Assembly: GCA_048217285.1 (NCBI GenBank)
Contig: DBFWVW010000031.1
Span: 1 to 32,914, forward strand
DNA: 32,914 nt
Source: CAG-103 sp048217285
Lineage (GTDB): Bacteria > Bacillota > Clostridia > Oscillospirales > Oscillospiraceae
Direction of reading: 5' to 3'
The notes beneath the pieces are model-generated. The model saw only the letters and a program-made list of their open reading frames with translations, had not been told where the DNA came from and did not search any database. Shown piece after piece: positions 1 through 7,946 of this stretch (position 1 is the first letter of the stretch; each line of letters opens with the position of its first letter). The translations under genes and the position numbers were made by a program.

Positions 1-93
1 CGATTCGGGAGGGCCGGTTTGCTTTTCGTGACGTCCCGCGCCGCAAAGCCTTCCCCTGAGGGGAGGACTTTGGGATTCCCGCACCCCACAAAT

Positions 94-138
94 GGAAAAC
101 GCCCCTGCCGGAACGGACAAACCGGCAGGAGCGTTTCC
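94..138. terminator. Inverted repeat, probable terminator of an upstream gene
   Basis: The arms at 94-111 and 122-138 pair as a near-perfect stem (CCTGCCGG with CCGGCAGG, extended by AAACGC with GCGTTT) around a ten-base loop. The plus-strand tail lacks a real T run, so termination is not certain; the repeat would fit the end of a gene lying left of the window. Apart from this repeat and the promoter at 247-275, the first 343 bases show no convincing gene. Confidence 0.45.
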
Positions 139-246
139 ATAGGAGAAATGGAGTTGGAAAAAGGAATTATCATGTTGCTTTGGGGGAGAGAATTGCGTGT
201 CCTGTCAGTGGGCGGAGAGATTCGTGTGCGGTCACGAAATTCGCGC

Positions 247-275
247 TTGCTATCTGACAGTGCCCATTATATAAT
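247..275 (+). promoter_or_regulatory. Sigma-A-type promoter for the LysR gene
   Basis: TTGCTA at 247-252 and a perfect TATAAT at 270-275 are separated by 17 bases. Transcription would start near 282, leaving a leader of about 60 bases before the LysR start codon. Confidence 0.7.
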
Positions 276-343
276 GCCGGTATAGATAAGTAAAGCAAAT
301 AATTCTGATAGTTAAATTAGCGTTTCTTATTTGTGAGGTGCTT

Positions 344-1216
344 ATGAACCGATATATCGCCTTTCTGAAGGTCTTTGAGCGCAACAGCTTTTCCGATGCT
401 GCGCGCGATCTCGGCTACACGCAGTCGGCCGTCAGCCAGATGATCAAGTCGCTGGAGGAGGAGCTGGGCGTGACGCTGCTGGTGCGCTCGCGCTCGGGCG
501 TGGCGCTCACCTACGAGGGCCGCCACCTGCTGCCGTACATCCGCGACACGGTCAACGCCTACCGTATGCTCCAGTCGCGGGCGGCGGGCTTCAGCGGGCT
601 CGAGCAGGGCACGATCCGCCTCGGCACGTTCACGAGCGTGTCGAGTTTCCTGCTGCCGCCGGCCATGGAGCGCTTCCGCCGCGAGCACAGCGGCATTCGC
701 TTCGAGCTCTATCAGGGCCTGTATTACGAGATCGAGGACTGGGTGCGCGAGGGTGTGGTCGACTTCGGCTTCACGGATATGTCGCGCACGACGCCGTTTG
801 TCTGCGAGCCGATCTACCGCGACACCATGCTCGCCGTTCTGCCCGAGGGCCACCCGCTGGGCGAGAACATCTTCATTCAGGTCGATGAGCTGGCGGCAGA
901 GCCGTTCATCCTCCTCGAGGAGGGGCGCGGCGGCGGCTGTATCCGCGAGCTGCTTGCGCGCCACCCGCAGATCGACGTGCAGTACCGCGTGGCCGATGAT
1001 TACACGATCCTGAACATGGTCGAGAGCCATCTCGGCGTGTCCATCCTGCCGGAGGCCGTGCTGCGGTGCAGCGGCCAGCGCATCACCGCGCGCCGGCTTT
1101 CTCCGGAGCTGCAGCGCAACATCGGCGTCATCTATAAGCAAAAGACCGGCCTGTCCACCGCCGGGCAGCTGTTTTTGAGCGAGCTGAAGGCGTCCGGGCC
1201 CATGCCGCACGGCTGA
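344..1216 (+). CDS. LysR-family transcriptional regulator
   Basis: This is a 290-residue DNA-binding regulator of standard LysR length. The N-terminal winged helix-turn-helix spans about residues 1-60 (FLKVFERNSFSDAARDLG, then TQSAVSQMIKSLEEELG and a wing ending in LTYEGRHLLPY). The rest is the two-lobed effector-binding domain. The ATG at 344 is preferred over a GTG at 338 because TGAGG at 334-338 lies five bases before it. The next gene on the same strand, a DUF554 membrane protein, has its own likely promoter and could be a target, but that is only inferred from adjacency. The effector cannot be read from the sequence. Confidence 0.95.
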   Translation: MNRYIAFLKVFERNSFSDAARDLGYTQSAVSQMIKSLEEELGVTLLVRSRSGVALTYEGRHLLPYIRDTVNAYRMLQSRAAGFSGLEQGTIRLGTFTSVSSFLLPPAMERFRREHSGIRFELYQGLYYEIEDWVREGVVDFGFTDMSRTTPFVCEPIYRDTMLAVLPEGHPLGENIFIQVDELAAEPFILLEEGRGGGCIRELLARHPQIDVQYRVADDYTILNMVESHLGVSILPEAVLRCSGQRITARRLSPELQRNIGVIYKQKTGLSTAGQLFLSELKASGPMPHG

Positions 1217-1234
1217 ATTTGCCGCATTTGGGTG

Positions 1235-1263
1235 TTTACACTGCCGGGCGGTTGTGCTATCGT
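1235..1263 (+). promoter_or_regulatory. Probable promoter for the DUF554 gene
   Basis: TTTACA at 1235-1240 is followed after 17 bases by TATCGT at 1258-1263. It lies just after the LysR stop codon and about 85 bases before the next start. Confidence 0.5.
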
Positions 1264-1348
1264 AGAGCGGTACAGTTCACGGCGCGCTGTGTCCGGAGAC
1301 ATACATTATTTAAATAGTGCGGACGCGGCGGGAAGGAGCGGATCATTC

Positions 1349-2071
1349 ATGAGCATGACAGGCGCTATCGTCAACGCGCTGGCCATTGTGGCCGGCGGTG
1401 CGGTCGGTCTGCTGTTTCAAAGGGGCATCCCTGAGCGCGTGAGCAAGACGGCCATGATCGGCCTCGGGCTCTGCGTGCTGTATATCGGCATCTCGGGCGC
1501 GTTCGTGTGCCAGAGCATCCTCATCGTCATCGTGTCCATGACGCTCGGCGCGGCCGCGGGCGCGCTGCTGAACATCGACGGGGCGATCCACCGCCTCGGC
1601 ACCTGGGTCGAGGCGCACGTTCACCGGCACGAGGGCGGACCGTCGCTGGCCGAGGGCTTCGTCACGGCAAGCCTGCTGTGCTGTGTGGGCGCCATGGCGG
1701 TCAACGGCTCGCTCGATGCCGGCATCCGCGGCGACAACAGCATCCTGCTCACCAAGTCGATGATCGACCTCGTCTTTTGCGCCATGATGGCCACGACGCT
1801 CGGCGCGGGCGTCATGCTCGCAGGCGCGGCGGTGTTCGTGGTCGAGGGGGCGCTCACGCTGCTGGCTGGGGCGATCGCGCCGCTGCTCTCGGAGGCGACG
1901 GTTGCGGATCTCACGTGTGCGGGGTCGCTGCTCGTGGCGGCCATCGGTCTCAACCAGACCGGCGCCACGAAGATCAAGGTGGCGGACTATTTGCCGGCGC
2001 TGCTGTTTGTGCCGCTCATCCGGTGGCTGGTCAGTCTGCCGGTCTGGCAGCAGATCGCCGCGTGGTTTTGA
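1349..2071 (+). CDS. DUF554 (YdfK/YqgA-type) integral membrane protein
   Basis: The 240-residue product is strongly hydrophobic with several membrane segments and matches the DUF554 family. The N-terminus (GAIVNALAIVAGGAVGLLFQ, then VSKTAMIGLGLCVLYIGISG) and the C-terminal GLNQTGATKIKVADYLPALLF stretch are typical. Family members are predicted transporters or channels without an agreed substrate. The ATG at 1349 is chosen because GGAAGGAG at 1331-1338 precedes it; a longer frame opening at 1232 would run through the promoter. It stands alone between the LysR gene and a strong hairpin terminator. Confidence 0.88.
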   Translation: MSMTGAIVNALAIVAGGAVGLLFQRGIPERVSKTAMIGLGLCVLYIGISGAFVCQSILIVIVSMTLGAAAGALLNIDGAIHRLGTWVEAHVHRHEGGPSLAEGFVTASLLCCVGAMAVNGSLDAGIRGDNSILLTKSMIDLVFCAMMATTLGAGVMLAGAAVFVVEGALTLLAGAIAPLLSEATVADLTCAGSLLVAAIGLNQTGATKIKVADYLPALLFVPLIRWLVSLPVWQQIAAWF

Positions 2072-2091
2072 GGAATACCATTTAAATATAG

Positions 2092-2128
2092 AGGCACCCC
2101 GCCGATGTTACGGCGGGGTGCCTGTTTT
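2092..2128. terminator. Rho-independent terminator after the DUF554 gene
   Basis: A perfect 13-base stem (AGGCACCCCGCCG at 2092-2104 with its complement at 2111-2123) encloses a six-base loop and is followed by GTTTT. The convergent minus-strand gene ends 32 bases further on, so it may serve both directions. Confidence 0.85.
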
Positions 2129-2160
2129 AACAGGGTTTGCCCGGTGCAGCGGGGCTCACC

Positions 2161-2838
2161 TCAGATGCTCAGCGCGCGGATGCGGCCGAGAAAGGGCAGC
2201 ACGCGGCCGAACAGCGACACGAGCGGCCCGACGACCATGGCCGATACGACCGTGCCGATACCGACGCCCTCCAGCCGGCCGAAAAACAGCAGCGACAGAG
2301 CGGACGCGACGACGATGAGCGTCACGTCGAACACGAGCTTTACGCGGCCGAAGTCCTTACCCGTCGCCTGCGCGAGCACGCGCACGATCCCCTCGCCGGG
2401 CACGGTGATGACGTCCGGCGCGATCTCGATGCTGATGCCGCAGGCAAGAATGGCGCAGCCGAGCAGCATACAGCCGCCGCGCGCGAGCCACCCGGCCGGA
2501 TGCAGCCAGCTCAGCGCGGCCATACTCACGTCGATGAAGCCGCTGAAGAGCACGTTCGCCGCGATCTGCAGCAGCTGCACGGGCGGAAAATTCCGCCGCT
2601 GGATGGCGATCTGCATGAGAATGTACACCGTGTTCATCAAAAACGTGAAGCCGCCGAAGCTCAGTGGGAAGCGCAGGCTGAGCACGTATGGCAGACTCAA
2701 GATCTGCGACGTGCCGAGGTTGCTCTTCGTAATGAAAGCGATGCCGAAGGAATTGATGAGCAGGCCGAGCGTGAAAAAGAGGTAGCGCACGGCGATTTTT
2801 CTGGCGTTTTGGGTGCACGGGGCGGGGGACATGGACAT
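2161..2838 (-). CDS. YczE/YitT-type integral membrane protein
   Basis: A 225-residue membrane protein with about five hydrophobic segments. The opening FTLGLLINSFGIAFITKSNLGTSQI and the later GISIEIAPDVITVPGEG and GKDFGRVKLVFDVTLI blocks are typical of the YczE/YyaS/YitT group, whose biochemical role is unsettled. A second ATG at 2832 sits better behind the purine-rich AGAAAGAAG than the ATG at 2838, so the protein may start two residues later. It is transcribed alone from a promoter at 2869-2897 and converges on the DUF554 gene. Confidence 0.85.
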   Translation of the reverse strand: MSMSPAPCTQNARKIAVRYLFFTLGLLINSFGIAFITKSNLGTSQILSLPYVLSLRFPLSFGGFTFLMNTVYILMQIAIQRRNFPPVQLLQIAANVLFSGFIDVSMAALSWLHPAGWLARGGCMLLGCAILACGISIEIAPDVITVPGEGIVRVLAQATGKDFGRVKLVFDVTLIVVASALSLLFFGRLEGVGIGTVVSAMVVGPLVSLFGRVLPFLGRIRALSI

Positions 2839-2868
2839 TCTTCTTTCTAAAATCCATGGGATAGAAAT

Positions 2869-2897
2869 AGCGTAGCCGTTTTTGGGACAGCTGTCAA
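2869..2897 (-). promoter_or_regulatory. Probable promoter for the YczE/YitT-type gene
   Basis: On the minus strand a perfect TTGACA (2897 to 2892) is followed after 17 bases by TACGCT (2874 to 2869). The -10 match is only fair. Confidence 0.55.
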
Positions 2898-2940
2898 GGC
2901 TTGTGCCACACGGCTGGCCGAAAAAAAGGCGCGGGATGGG

Positions 2941-2969
2941 TTGTTTTTCTCGCGTTTTTGTGTTACAAT
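2941..2969 (+). promoter_or_regulatory. Promoter for the YgjV-type gene
   Basis: TTGTTT at 2941-2946 and TACAAT at 2964-2969 are 17 bases apart, 33 bases before the start codon. Together with the minus-strand promoter at 2869-2897 this forms a compact divergent promoter region. Confidence 0.65.
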
Positions 2970-3002
2970 CCTCTTTCCCGCGGGAAGAAAGGGTGTGCGC
3001 AT

Positions 3003-3521
3003 ATGGGTTTCTGGCTCAATCAGGCGCTGGGGCTGCTCGGCAGCCTGATCGTGTTTGTCTCGGTGCAGTTCAATAACCGCCGTGTCATCCTCGCCGCGCA
3101 GGCCGCCGCCTGCCTGATGTGGATCGTGCACTACGGGCTGCTCGGTGCGATGACCGCCGCGACGATCAATATTTTGTCGTTCGCGCGCAGCGTCGTGTTT
3201 TATTTTAACGACCGGAAGTGGGTGCAGAGCCGCGCATGGCTGTGGGCGTTTCTGGCGCTGTACGTGGTCAACACCGTCCTCACGTGGGCTGGGCCGATGA
3301 GCCTGCTGCCTGGCATCGCCATGAGCATGACGACCGTCGCGCTCTGGACGCGGGATATGCGCCGCACGCGCATCCTCTATCTGACCAACTCGCCGTTCTG
3401 GTTCACGTATGATATCCTCGCGCGCTCGTACTCGTGCATGGTCATCGAGGCCATCGCTTTCGTGTCCTACGTCGTCGCCGTGTGGCGGTTCGACATCCGG
3501 CATAAAAACACCTCCGTATGA
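3003..3521 (+). CDS. YgjV-family inner membrane protein
   Basis: A 172-residue membrane protein. It opens with NQALGLLGSLIVFVSVQFNN, followed by LMWIVHYGLLGAMTAATIN and FARSVVFYF, the pattern of the YgjV family, with about six short membrane segments. Its function is unknown. The ATG at 3003 follows AAAGGG at 2988-2993. It is a single-gene unit whose stop codon lies inside the left arm of the following terminator. Confidence 0.85.
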   Translation: MGFWLNQALGLLGSLIVFVSVQFNNRRVILAAQAAACLMWIVHYGLLGAMTAATINILSFARSVVFYFNDRKWVQSRAWLWAFLALYVVNTVLTWAGPMSLLPGIAMSMTTVALWTRDMRRTRILYLTNSPFWFTYDILARSYSCMVIEAIAFVSYVVAVWRFDIRHKNTSV

Positions 3522-3545
3522 TCTGGGCATACGGAGGTGTTTTCG
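3507..3545. terminator. Bidirectional terminator overlapping the YgjV stop codon
   Basis: AACACCTCCGTATG at 3507-3520 pairs perfectly with 3528-3541. T-rich tails follow on both strands (TTTTCGTTT on plus, TTTTT on minus). It can end both the YgjV-type gene and the converging deacetylase gene. Confidence 0.85.
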
Positions 3546-3550
3546 TTTCG

Positions 3551-4990
3551 TCAGATCTTCGGCACGGGCGTCGGGCGGGCGCTGTCCCAGACGGTCTTGG
3601 TGTCGAACAGGTCGTCGAGCAGGTTCGGCTGATAATACATCCGGTAGCCGTCGATGTTGCGCCGGCCCTGGCGGACATACCCGTCGTGGATCTGCACCCA
3701 GTGCTCGGCCGAGTCCACGTTGCAGAAATAGCGGAAGCCCAGACCGTAGAGCGTGTCAAACTTCGCGCCCTTGTAGGCCTCGATACCGGCAATGTCGCTT
3801 CCGAAGGGATAGAGCAGCACGTCGGTCTCGCCGATGATGGCCGCGATCTGATCGTTCCACTTCTGCGCGTCGCCGGCCAGACGCTCGGGCGAAATGTCAC
3901 CATAGGTCAGGTGGCCGTAGCTGTGGCTTGCGATCGTGTAGCCTTCAGCACGCAGGGCGTCGGCCACTTCGCGCGCGTCCTGACACGACTGTGCGAAGGC
4001 CTCGTCGCCGAGCTTGGCCTTGTAGTCGCTGCTGATGCGGTAGCCGAACGCGCCCTGATACCCGGTCACGGCGATGGTCGCGCGCGCGCCGCGGTAGGAA
4101 AAGTCCGGGTGCGCGGCGAGGAAATCATCCAGCAGCGGCACGAGGTCGTAGCTGCCGTAGAGCGTTTGGCCGTCGGCGTCCACGTATTCGCACGTGAGCT
4201 TGCCGTCTCGCACCAGCAGGCGGGAGGCAAAGCCGTCGCCGCCCTTGTCGGGCTTCCCGTCGCCGTCGCTGTCGGTCATGTATTCGTAGTAGCACACGTC
4301 GTCCTGCGACATGACGATGGGCTTTTTCCCGGCGGGGAGGTAAATGTCGCCCGCGACATATTTTGTCGAGCCGTCGGCCTGCTGCTGCGGTCCGGCGATG
4401 TCGTGGATGTCCACGAGCACGAAGTCCCGCTCGTACAGGCTCTGCAGCACGGCGTTGAACTCCCGGATCGTGGCCATGAACTGGTTGTAGCCGCCCTGCT
4501 CGGGGTCACCGTCAAAGGCGCGGGCCGTGTCGGCGATGAGCGTGTGGAAAAAGATATGCGGAATGGTCGTGGGGTCGGCGTAGCGCACGGCCTGCGCCTT
4601 CTGCGCCTCAAAATCGGCCTTGGCCTGCTGCAGCTCCGGCACATTCTCCCACCCGGTAAAGCCCGTCACGGCAGCGATGGCCTTGTCGTAGTCATACTGC
4701 GCGGCGAGGTGCTTCGCCTCCGCGAGCACGGTGTCCTGCTCCGCGACCTGCGCGGTGGGCGTCGCCGGCGCGGCGGGATCTTCCCCGGGCGCGCGGTTAT
4801 GCCGGCTCACGAGCACGAGCACCAGCACGGCTGCCAGCACGATCACGGTCAGCACGGCCGCGAACACCAGCATCGACCGGTTCGGTCCGCTGCGCTGCGG
4901 CGCGCGGCGCGTCCGGGCGGCCGCCTCCGGCTTCGGTGTGCGGGTATCGCTGTCGGGCCGCTGCGTGCGGCGAGGGTCGGTTGTCTGCAT
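3551..4990 (-). CDS. Membrane-anchored polysaccharide deacetylase-like protein
   Basis: A 479-residue protein with a charged cytoplasmic tail (1-39), one membrane helix (about 40-62) and an extracellular region. Family-4 carbohydrate esterase motifs are visible: the metal-binding/catalytic acidic pair in VMSQDDVCYY (D230, D231) and the metal-binding histidines of SHSYGH (H356, H360). Such enzymes remove acetyl groups from cell-wall glycans, but the target here is unknown. Between the motifs lies an aspartate-rich loop at 240-252 (DSDGDGKPDKGGD) resembling an EF-hand or thrombospondin type 3 calcium loop, an unusual insertion for the family. The ATG at 4990 follows GGAGGTGA. It has its own promoter at 5047-5076. 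Confidence 0.88.
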   Translation of the reverse strand: MQTTDPRRTQRPDSDTRTPKPEAAARTRRAPQRSGPNRSMLVFAAVLTVIVLAAVLVLVLVSRHNRAPGEDPAAPATPTAQVAEQDTVLAEAKHLAAQYDYDKAIAAVTGFTGWENVPELQQAKADFEAQKAQAVRYADPTTIPHIFFHTLIADTARAFDGDPEQGGYNQFMATIREFNAVLQSLYERDFVLVDIHDIAGPQQQADGSTKYVAGDIYLPAGKKPIVMSQDDVCYYEYMTDSDGDGKPDKGGDGFASRLLVRDGKLTCEYVDADGQTLYGSYDLVPLLDDFLAAHPDFSYRGARATIAVTGYQGAFGYRISSDYKAKLGDEAFAQSCQDAREVADALRAEGYTIASHSYGHLTYGDISPERLAGDAQKWNDQIAAIIGETDVLLYPFGSDIAGIEAYKGAKFDTLYGLGFRYFCNVDSAEHWVQIHDGYVRQGRRNIDGYRMYYQPNLLDDLFDTKTVWDSARPTPVPKI

Positions 4991-5046
4991 ACGAAGTCAC
5001 CTCCGGGAGATCATTGGTTTCCGAAAATCTGTTAATTACTGCTTCT

Positions 5047-5076
5047 ACTATACGCGCTCCGGCGCCGGTTTTGCAA
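5047..5076 (-). promoter_or_regulatory. Promoter for the deacetylase-like gene
   Basis: On the minus strand TTGCAA (5076 to 5071) is followed after 18 bases by TATAGT (5052 to 5047), about 57 bases before the start codon. Confidence 0.6.
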
Positions 5077-5110
5077 GCGTGCGCGAAAAATTCAGAATTC
5101 TTAAGGAAAG

Positions 5111-5138
5111 CGCCCGGCCGGTGGTCAACCGGCGGGCG
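5111..5138 (-). terminator. Possible terminator overlapping the end of the small anchored protein gene
   Basis: An imperfect GC-rich hairpin (GCCCGCCGGT with ACCGGCCGGGC, read on the minus strand) overlaps the stop codon and is followed by GCTTTCCTT. The T run is short, so termination may be partial. Confidence 0.4.
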
Positions 5139-5436
5139 TGATGTCTTTGAGCGTGCCGCTGTTCGTGATCTGGCTGAAGGAGAACGACAGGTGGAACGTG
5201 CCGTCCGGCTGCGCCTCTACGGTGGCGAGCTGCTCGGCCGAGCACTTGACGTGCACGGTCGTGCCGGCCTTCGTCACGGTCAGCAGACCGCCGTCATCGG
5301 TCGCGGCGTACTGGTCGATGGTGTAGTCCCCGGTGCCGGACACGCGGTTCATCCCGACAAATCCGCCGTAGGTCAGCAGGCCCAGAATGGCGACGATGAC
5401 GATGACACGGATGACGGTCGTGACAGTTTTTTTCAT
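5125..5436 (-). CDS. Small membrane-anchored protein of unknown function
   Basis: A 103-residue protein with an N-terminal hydrophobic helix (MKKTVTTVIRVIVIVAILGL, about residues 6-24) that could be a signal anchor. A short extracytoplasmic domain of about 75 residues follows, rich in threonine and beta-branched residues. I do not recognise the family. The frame is open up to 5529, but the ATG at 5436 is chosen because GGGGGTG precedes it and a good promoter occupies 5458-5486. It lies upstream of the deacetylase-like gene on the same strand but has its own promoter, so a shared role is unproven. Confidence 0.7.
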   Translation of the reverse strand: MKKTVTTVIRVIVIVAILGLLTYGGFVGMNRVSGTGDYTIDQYAATDDGGLLTVTKAGTTVHVKCSAEQLATVEAQPDGTFHLSFSFSQITNSGTLKDITPAG

Positions 5437-5457
5437 GCGCACACCCCCTTTTCTGTC

Positions 5458-5486
5458 AGTGTAACAGGCCGGGCGGCATTTGACAA
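5458..5486 (-). promoter_or_regulatory. Promoter for the small anchored protein gene
   Basis: On the minus strand TTGTCA (5486 to 5481) is followed after 17 bases by TACACT (5463 to 5458), 22 bases before the start codon. Confidence 0.65.
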
Positions 5487-5505
5487 GTACCTGGCGCAAT
5501 TCCGC

Positions 5506-5534
5506 TTTACAAGACGCAATATCTGGCATATACT
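5506..5534 (+). promoter_or_regulatory. Promoter for the AEC transporter-prsW pair
   Basis: TTTACA at 5506-5511 and TATACT at 5529-5534 are 17 bases apart. It is divergent from the minus-strand promoter at 5458-5486. Confidence 0.7.
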
Positions 5535-5605
5535 ATTTTATACTGGGGAGTTAGCGCCATGCGCCGCCCAGTGAGAGAATCCGAAGAGAAGAGAGAAAAC
5601 GGAAA

Positions 5606-6517
5606 ATGAATTTGTCCACTGTCTTTGCCGAAATGGGTATGCTGGTCCTCATCATACTCCTTGGCTACCTTTGTGCGCGCATCGGCATCACGGGACCGGA
5701 GTTCAACAAGCGCGTGACGCCGCTGGTGATGAACGTTCTGCTCACGGCGACGATCCTCAACTCCGTGCTGGGTGCGCCGGATTTCAGCGGCCGCGAGATC
5801 CTGAATTACATCCTTGTGCTCACGGCCATGACGCTGCTGTGTCTGGCGGTGGCGTGGTGGCTGCCGCAGCTTTTGCGCACGCGCGCCGGGGACGTGGGTG
5901 CGATGCGGCTCGTGACGGCGTTTAGCAACGTGGCCTTTGTCGGCCTGCCGGTGATCGCGGCGGTCTACGGCGACGAAATGGTGTTTTTCGCCTCGCTGGC
6001 GAACATTCCCTTCAACATCCTGCTCTATTCGATCAGCGCGGTGCAGCTCTCGGACGGCGCCGGTGCGCATTTCGACTGGCGCAAGGTGTTCAATATGCCC
6101 GTCATCGCGACGCTGCTGTCGGTCGTGCTGCTGCTCTCACGCATCCATGTGCCCACCGTCCTTGTCGACACGATCTCCACGCTCGCCGGCGCGACAATCC
6201 CGCTGTCGATGCTGATCATCGGCACGTCGCTCGGCGCGATCTCCGTGCGCTCCGCACTGGGCGATTGGCGGGCCTATGCCGTGGCGGCGGCGCGGCTGCT
6301 CGTGTGCCCGCTGCTGACGTGGCTGGTGCTGCGGCCGTTTGCCAGCGGCGCGCTGCTCGGCATCCCGGTGCTGCTCGCGGCGAGCCCGTCGGCCATGGTC
6401 GTCACGGCGCTGTGCCTGCAGTACGGCCGGTCGGATGCGTTCGCGTCCAAGTGCATTTTTCTCAACACGATCCTGTCCGCCGTGACGATCCCGCTGCTGA
6501 TCTGGCTGCTGTTCTGA
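5606..6517 (+). CDS. AEC-family (auxin efflux carrier type) transporter
   Basis: A 303-residue membrane protein with about ten hydrophobic segments in the two-half layout of the AEC family. Recognisable blocks are LIILLGYLCARIGI at the N-terminus, PLVMNVLLTATILNSV, FSNVAFVGLPVIAAVYG, and a C-terminal LAASPSAMVVTALCLQYG. Bacterial relatives export or take up small organic anions such as malate; the substrate here is unknown. The purine-rich GAAGAGAGAAAACGGAAA before the ATG acts as a weak ribosome site. A PrsW-type protease gene follows 64 bases later without an evident terminator, so the two are probably co-transcribed. A second AEC paralogue lies at 12873-13811. Confidence 0.92.
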   Translation: MNLSTVFAEMGMLVLIILLGYLCARIGITGPEFNKRVTPLVMNVLLTATILNSVLGAPDFSGREILNYILVLTAMTLLCLAVAWWLPQLLRTRAGDVGAMRLVTAFSNVAFVGLPVIAAVYGDEMVFFASLANIPFNILLYSISAVQLSDGAGAHFDWRKVFNMPVIATLLSVVLLLSRIHVPTVLVDTISTLAGATIPLSMLIIGTSLGAISVRSALGDWRAYAVAAARLLVCPLLTWLVLRPFASGALLGIPVLLAASPSAMVVTALCLQYGRSDAFASKCIFLNTILSAVTIPLLIWLLF

Positions 6518-6581
6518 TGCGCGCCGCCGGTCTCGCGCCGCGTCTGTCGCGGCACACACCCAAAGAGGAGGTTTTCCCCAA

Positions 6582-7364
6582 ATGATCGATCCGTATATGT
6601 TCATCGCGCTGCTGCCGGCCGTCGTGCTGGTGGTGTATATCTGCCGCAAGGACCGCACGGACAAGGAACCGCCGGCTTTGCTTGCCAAGCTCCTGGGCTA
6701 CGGCGCGCTCTCGTGTCTGCCGGCCATCGTGGTCGAGCTGATCCTCAGCGCCATCATCGAGCGGCTGAACGTGCGCAATGTCTACCTCGGCTACTTTCTT
6801 GAGGCGTTCGTCGTCGCGGGTCTGACGGAGGAGACGTGCAAGTTTCTTTTCCTGCGCACGACGTGGCGCAGCCCGGCGTTTGACTATCAGTTTGACGCGA
6901 TCGTCTACGCCGTCATGGTCGCGCTCGGTTTCGCCGCGTTCGAGAACGTGAAGTATGTCTACAGCTACGGCTTTGCCACCGGCATCGTGCGCGCGGTCAC
7001 GGCCGTGCCCGGGCACGCGATCTTCGGCGTGTTCATGGGCTATTTCTACGGCTACGCCAAGCTCTCCGACTACTGGGGGCGTGACGAGGACCGCGGGGCT
7101 TACCTCGCGCTGAGCGTCGTCGTGCCGGTGCTGCTGCACGGGTGCTACGACTTTCTGGCCTTCGCGCAGGAGAGCGACGCGCGCTTCACGCTGCTGTTTT
7201 ACGCCTACCTGATCGCGCTGTATGTGTTCGGCATCCGGCGTGTGAACCGCTCGGCGCGCTCCGACCGCCGCGTCACGCGCGAGACGGTGTTTGACTATTT
7301 CCGCCGTATGCAGTACCCCGTGCCGCCGCAGTACCGCGACCGGAACGACGACTTCTGGCGCTGA
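6582..7364 (+). CDS. prsW: PrsW-family intramembrane metalloprotease
   Basis: A 260-residue multi-pass membrane protein with the PrsW/CPBP signature set: the EETCK motif at 83-87, FENVKY at 120-125, PGHAIFG at 143-149 and HGCYDF at 186-191. These supply the glutamates and histidines expected for the metal site inside the membrane. In Bacillus subtilis PrsW starts the cleavage of an anti-sigma factor; the target here is unknown because no anti-sigma factor gene is adjacent. A strong GAGGAGG lies before the ATG. The C-terminal tail from about 222 is charged and probably cytoplasmic. A bidirectional terminator follows. Confidence 0.9.
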   Translation: MIDPYMFIALLPAVVLVVYICRKDRTDKEPPALLAKLLGYGALSCLPAIVVELILSAIIERLNVRNVYLGYFLEAFVVAGLTEETCKFLFLRTTWRSPAFDYQFDAIVYAVMVALGFAAFENVKYVYSYGFATGIVRAVTAVPGHAIFGVFMGYFYGYAKLSDYWGRDEDRGAYLALSVVVPVLLHGCYDFLAFAQESDARFTLLFYAYLIALYVFGIRRVNRSARSDRRVTRETVFDYFRRMQYPVPPQYRDRNDDFWR

Positions 7365-7395
7365 GCGGCAGCCGAAAAGGAACATACGCCCATAC

Positions 7396-7429
7396 AAAAG
7401 GGATGCTGTCATAGGACAGCATCCCTTTT
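7396..7429. terminator. Bidirectional terminator between prsW and the small unknown gene
   Basis: A perfect stem, AAAAGGGATGCTGTC paired with GACAGCATCCCTTTT around a short loop, gives a T run on both strands. It separates the plus-strand pair from the minus-strand gene ending at 7517. Confidence 0.85.
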
Positions 7430-7516
7430 GCGGTCTGTTGTTCCCGCCGTGGGTTGGAAAAGCCGGCGGGTGCTTTTTATTTGCGCGCCTGCGTGCAGGC
7501 GGGGGCGCCGTGCGTT

Positions 7517-7795
7517 TTATGCGCTGCAGCGGAGCGCGTCGCGCAGGTATTCGAACTTGCTCTCGTGCTTGTCCGTGGAGTAGAGCAGCATCGGCTCGGC
7601 ATTGAGCCCGAGCACTTCGCCCGTCGCGGCGTCGACATAGCCCTCATAGTGCATCCACGCGGTGAACAGGGTGGCCTCGTACAGGCCGTTGTGCACAACG
7701 ATGTTATAAAACTCCAGATCGCTGCCATGGAGATGCAGCTCGTTGAGCAGGGCCTGGAATGCGTCGGAAGTGTTGATGATGTTATTATTTTTCAT
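7517..7795 (-). CDS. Small conserved-looking protein of unknown function
   Basis: A 92-residue soluble, acidic protein (MKNNNIINTSDAFQALLNEL and onward). It contains a central stretch, YNIVVHNGLYEATLFTAW, that looks like alternating beta strands. I do not recognise the family. The frame opens further upstream, but the ATG at 7795 is chosen because AAGAAAGGA sits about ten bases before it while the upstream ATG precedes that site. It lies downstream of the histidine kinase gene, separated by a terminator, and its upstream region shares a sequence box with the response-regulator promoter, which suggests control by that system. Confidence 0.65.
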   Translation of the reverse strand: MKNNNIINTSDAFQALLNELHLHGSDLEFYNIVVHNGLYEATLFTAWMHYEGYVDAATGEVLGLNAEPMLLYSTDKHESKFEYLRDALRCSA

Positions 7796-7838
7796 GATGT
7801 TGTCATCCTTTCTTGAAATCATGTGGTTTGCTCTCTTG

Positions 7839-7888
7839 ATCTTATGTGCCTAGGATACCGGCCAATTTTAAGAAAGAAATGAGATAAG
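7839..7888 (-). promoter_or_regulatory. Promoter region of the small unknown gene with a possible response-regulator box
   Basis: On the minus strand TTGGCC (7865 to 7860) and TAAGAT (7844 to 7839) form a weak promoter with a short 15-base spacer, as is common for activator-dependent promoters. Just upstream, 7869-7885 reads TAAGAAAGAAATGAGAT on the plus strand. It matches the box at 10013-10029 before the response-regulator gene in the pattern TAAGAAARRRATGARA. Confidence 0.4.
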
Positions 7889-7904
7889 TGAAAAGAAATT
7901 TTAA

Positions 7905-7939
7905 ACGGCGCGGGGAACAGCAGATGTTCCCCGCGCCGT
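7905..7939 (-). terminator. Terminator after the histidine kinase gene
   Basis: ACGGCGCGGGGAAC pairs perfectly with GTTCCCCGCGCCGT. Read on the minus strand it is followed by TTTAAAATTTCTTTT, eight bases after the kinase stop codon. Confidence 0.9.
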
Positions 7940-7946
7940 CGGACGC

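Noticed and set aside
19..285. An 88-codon frame at the left edge
   Set aside because: It crosses an inverted repeat and the LysR promoter and has no plausible ribosome site or domain.
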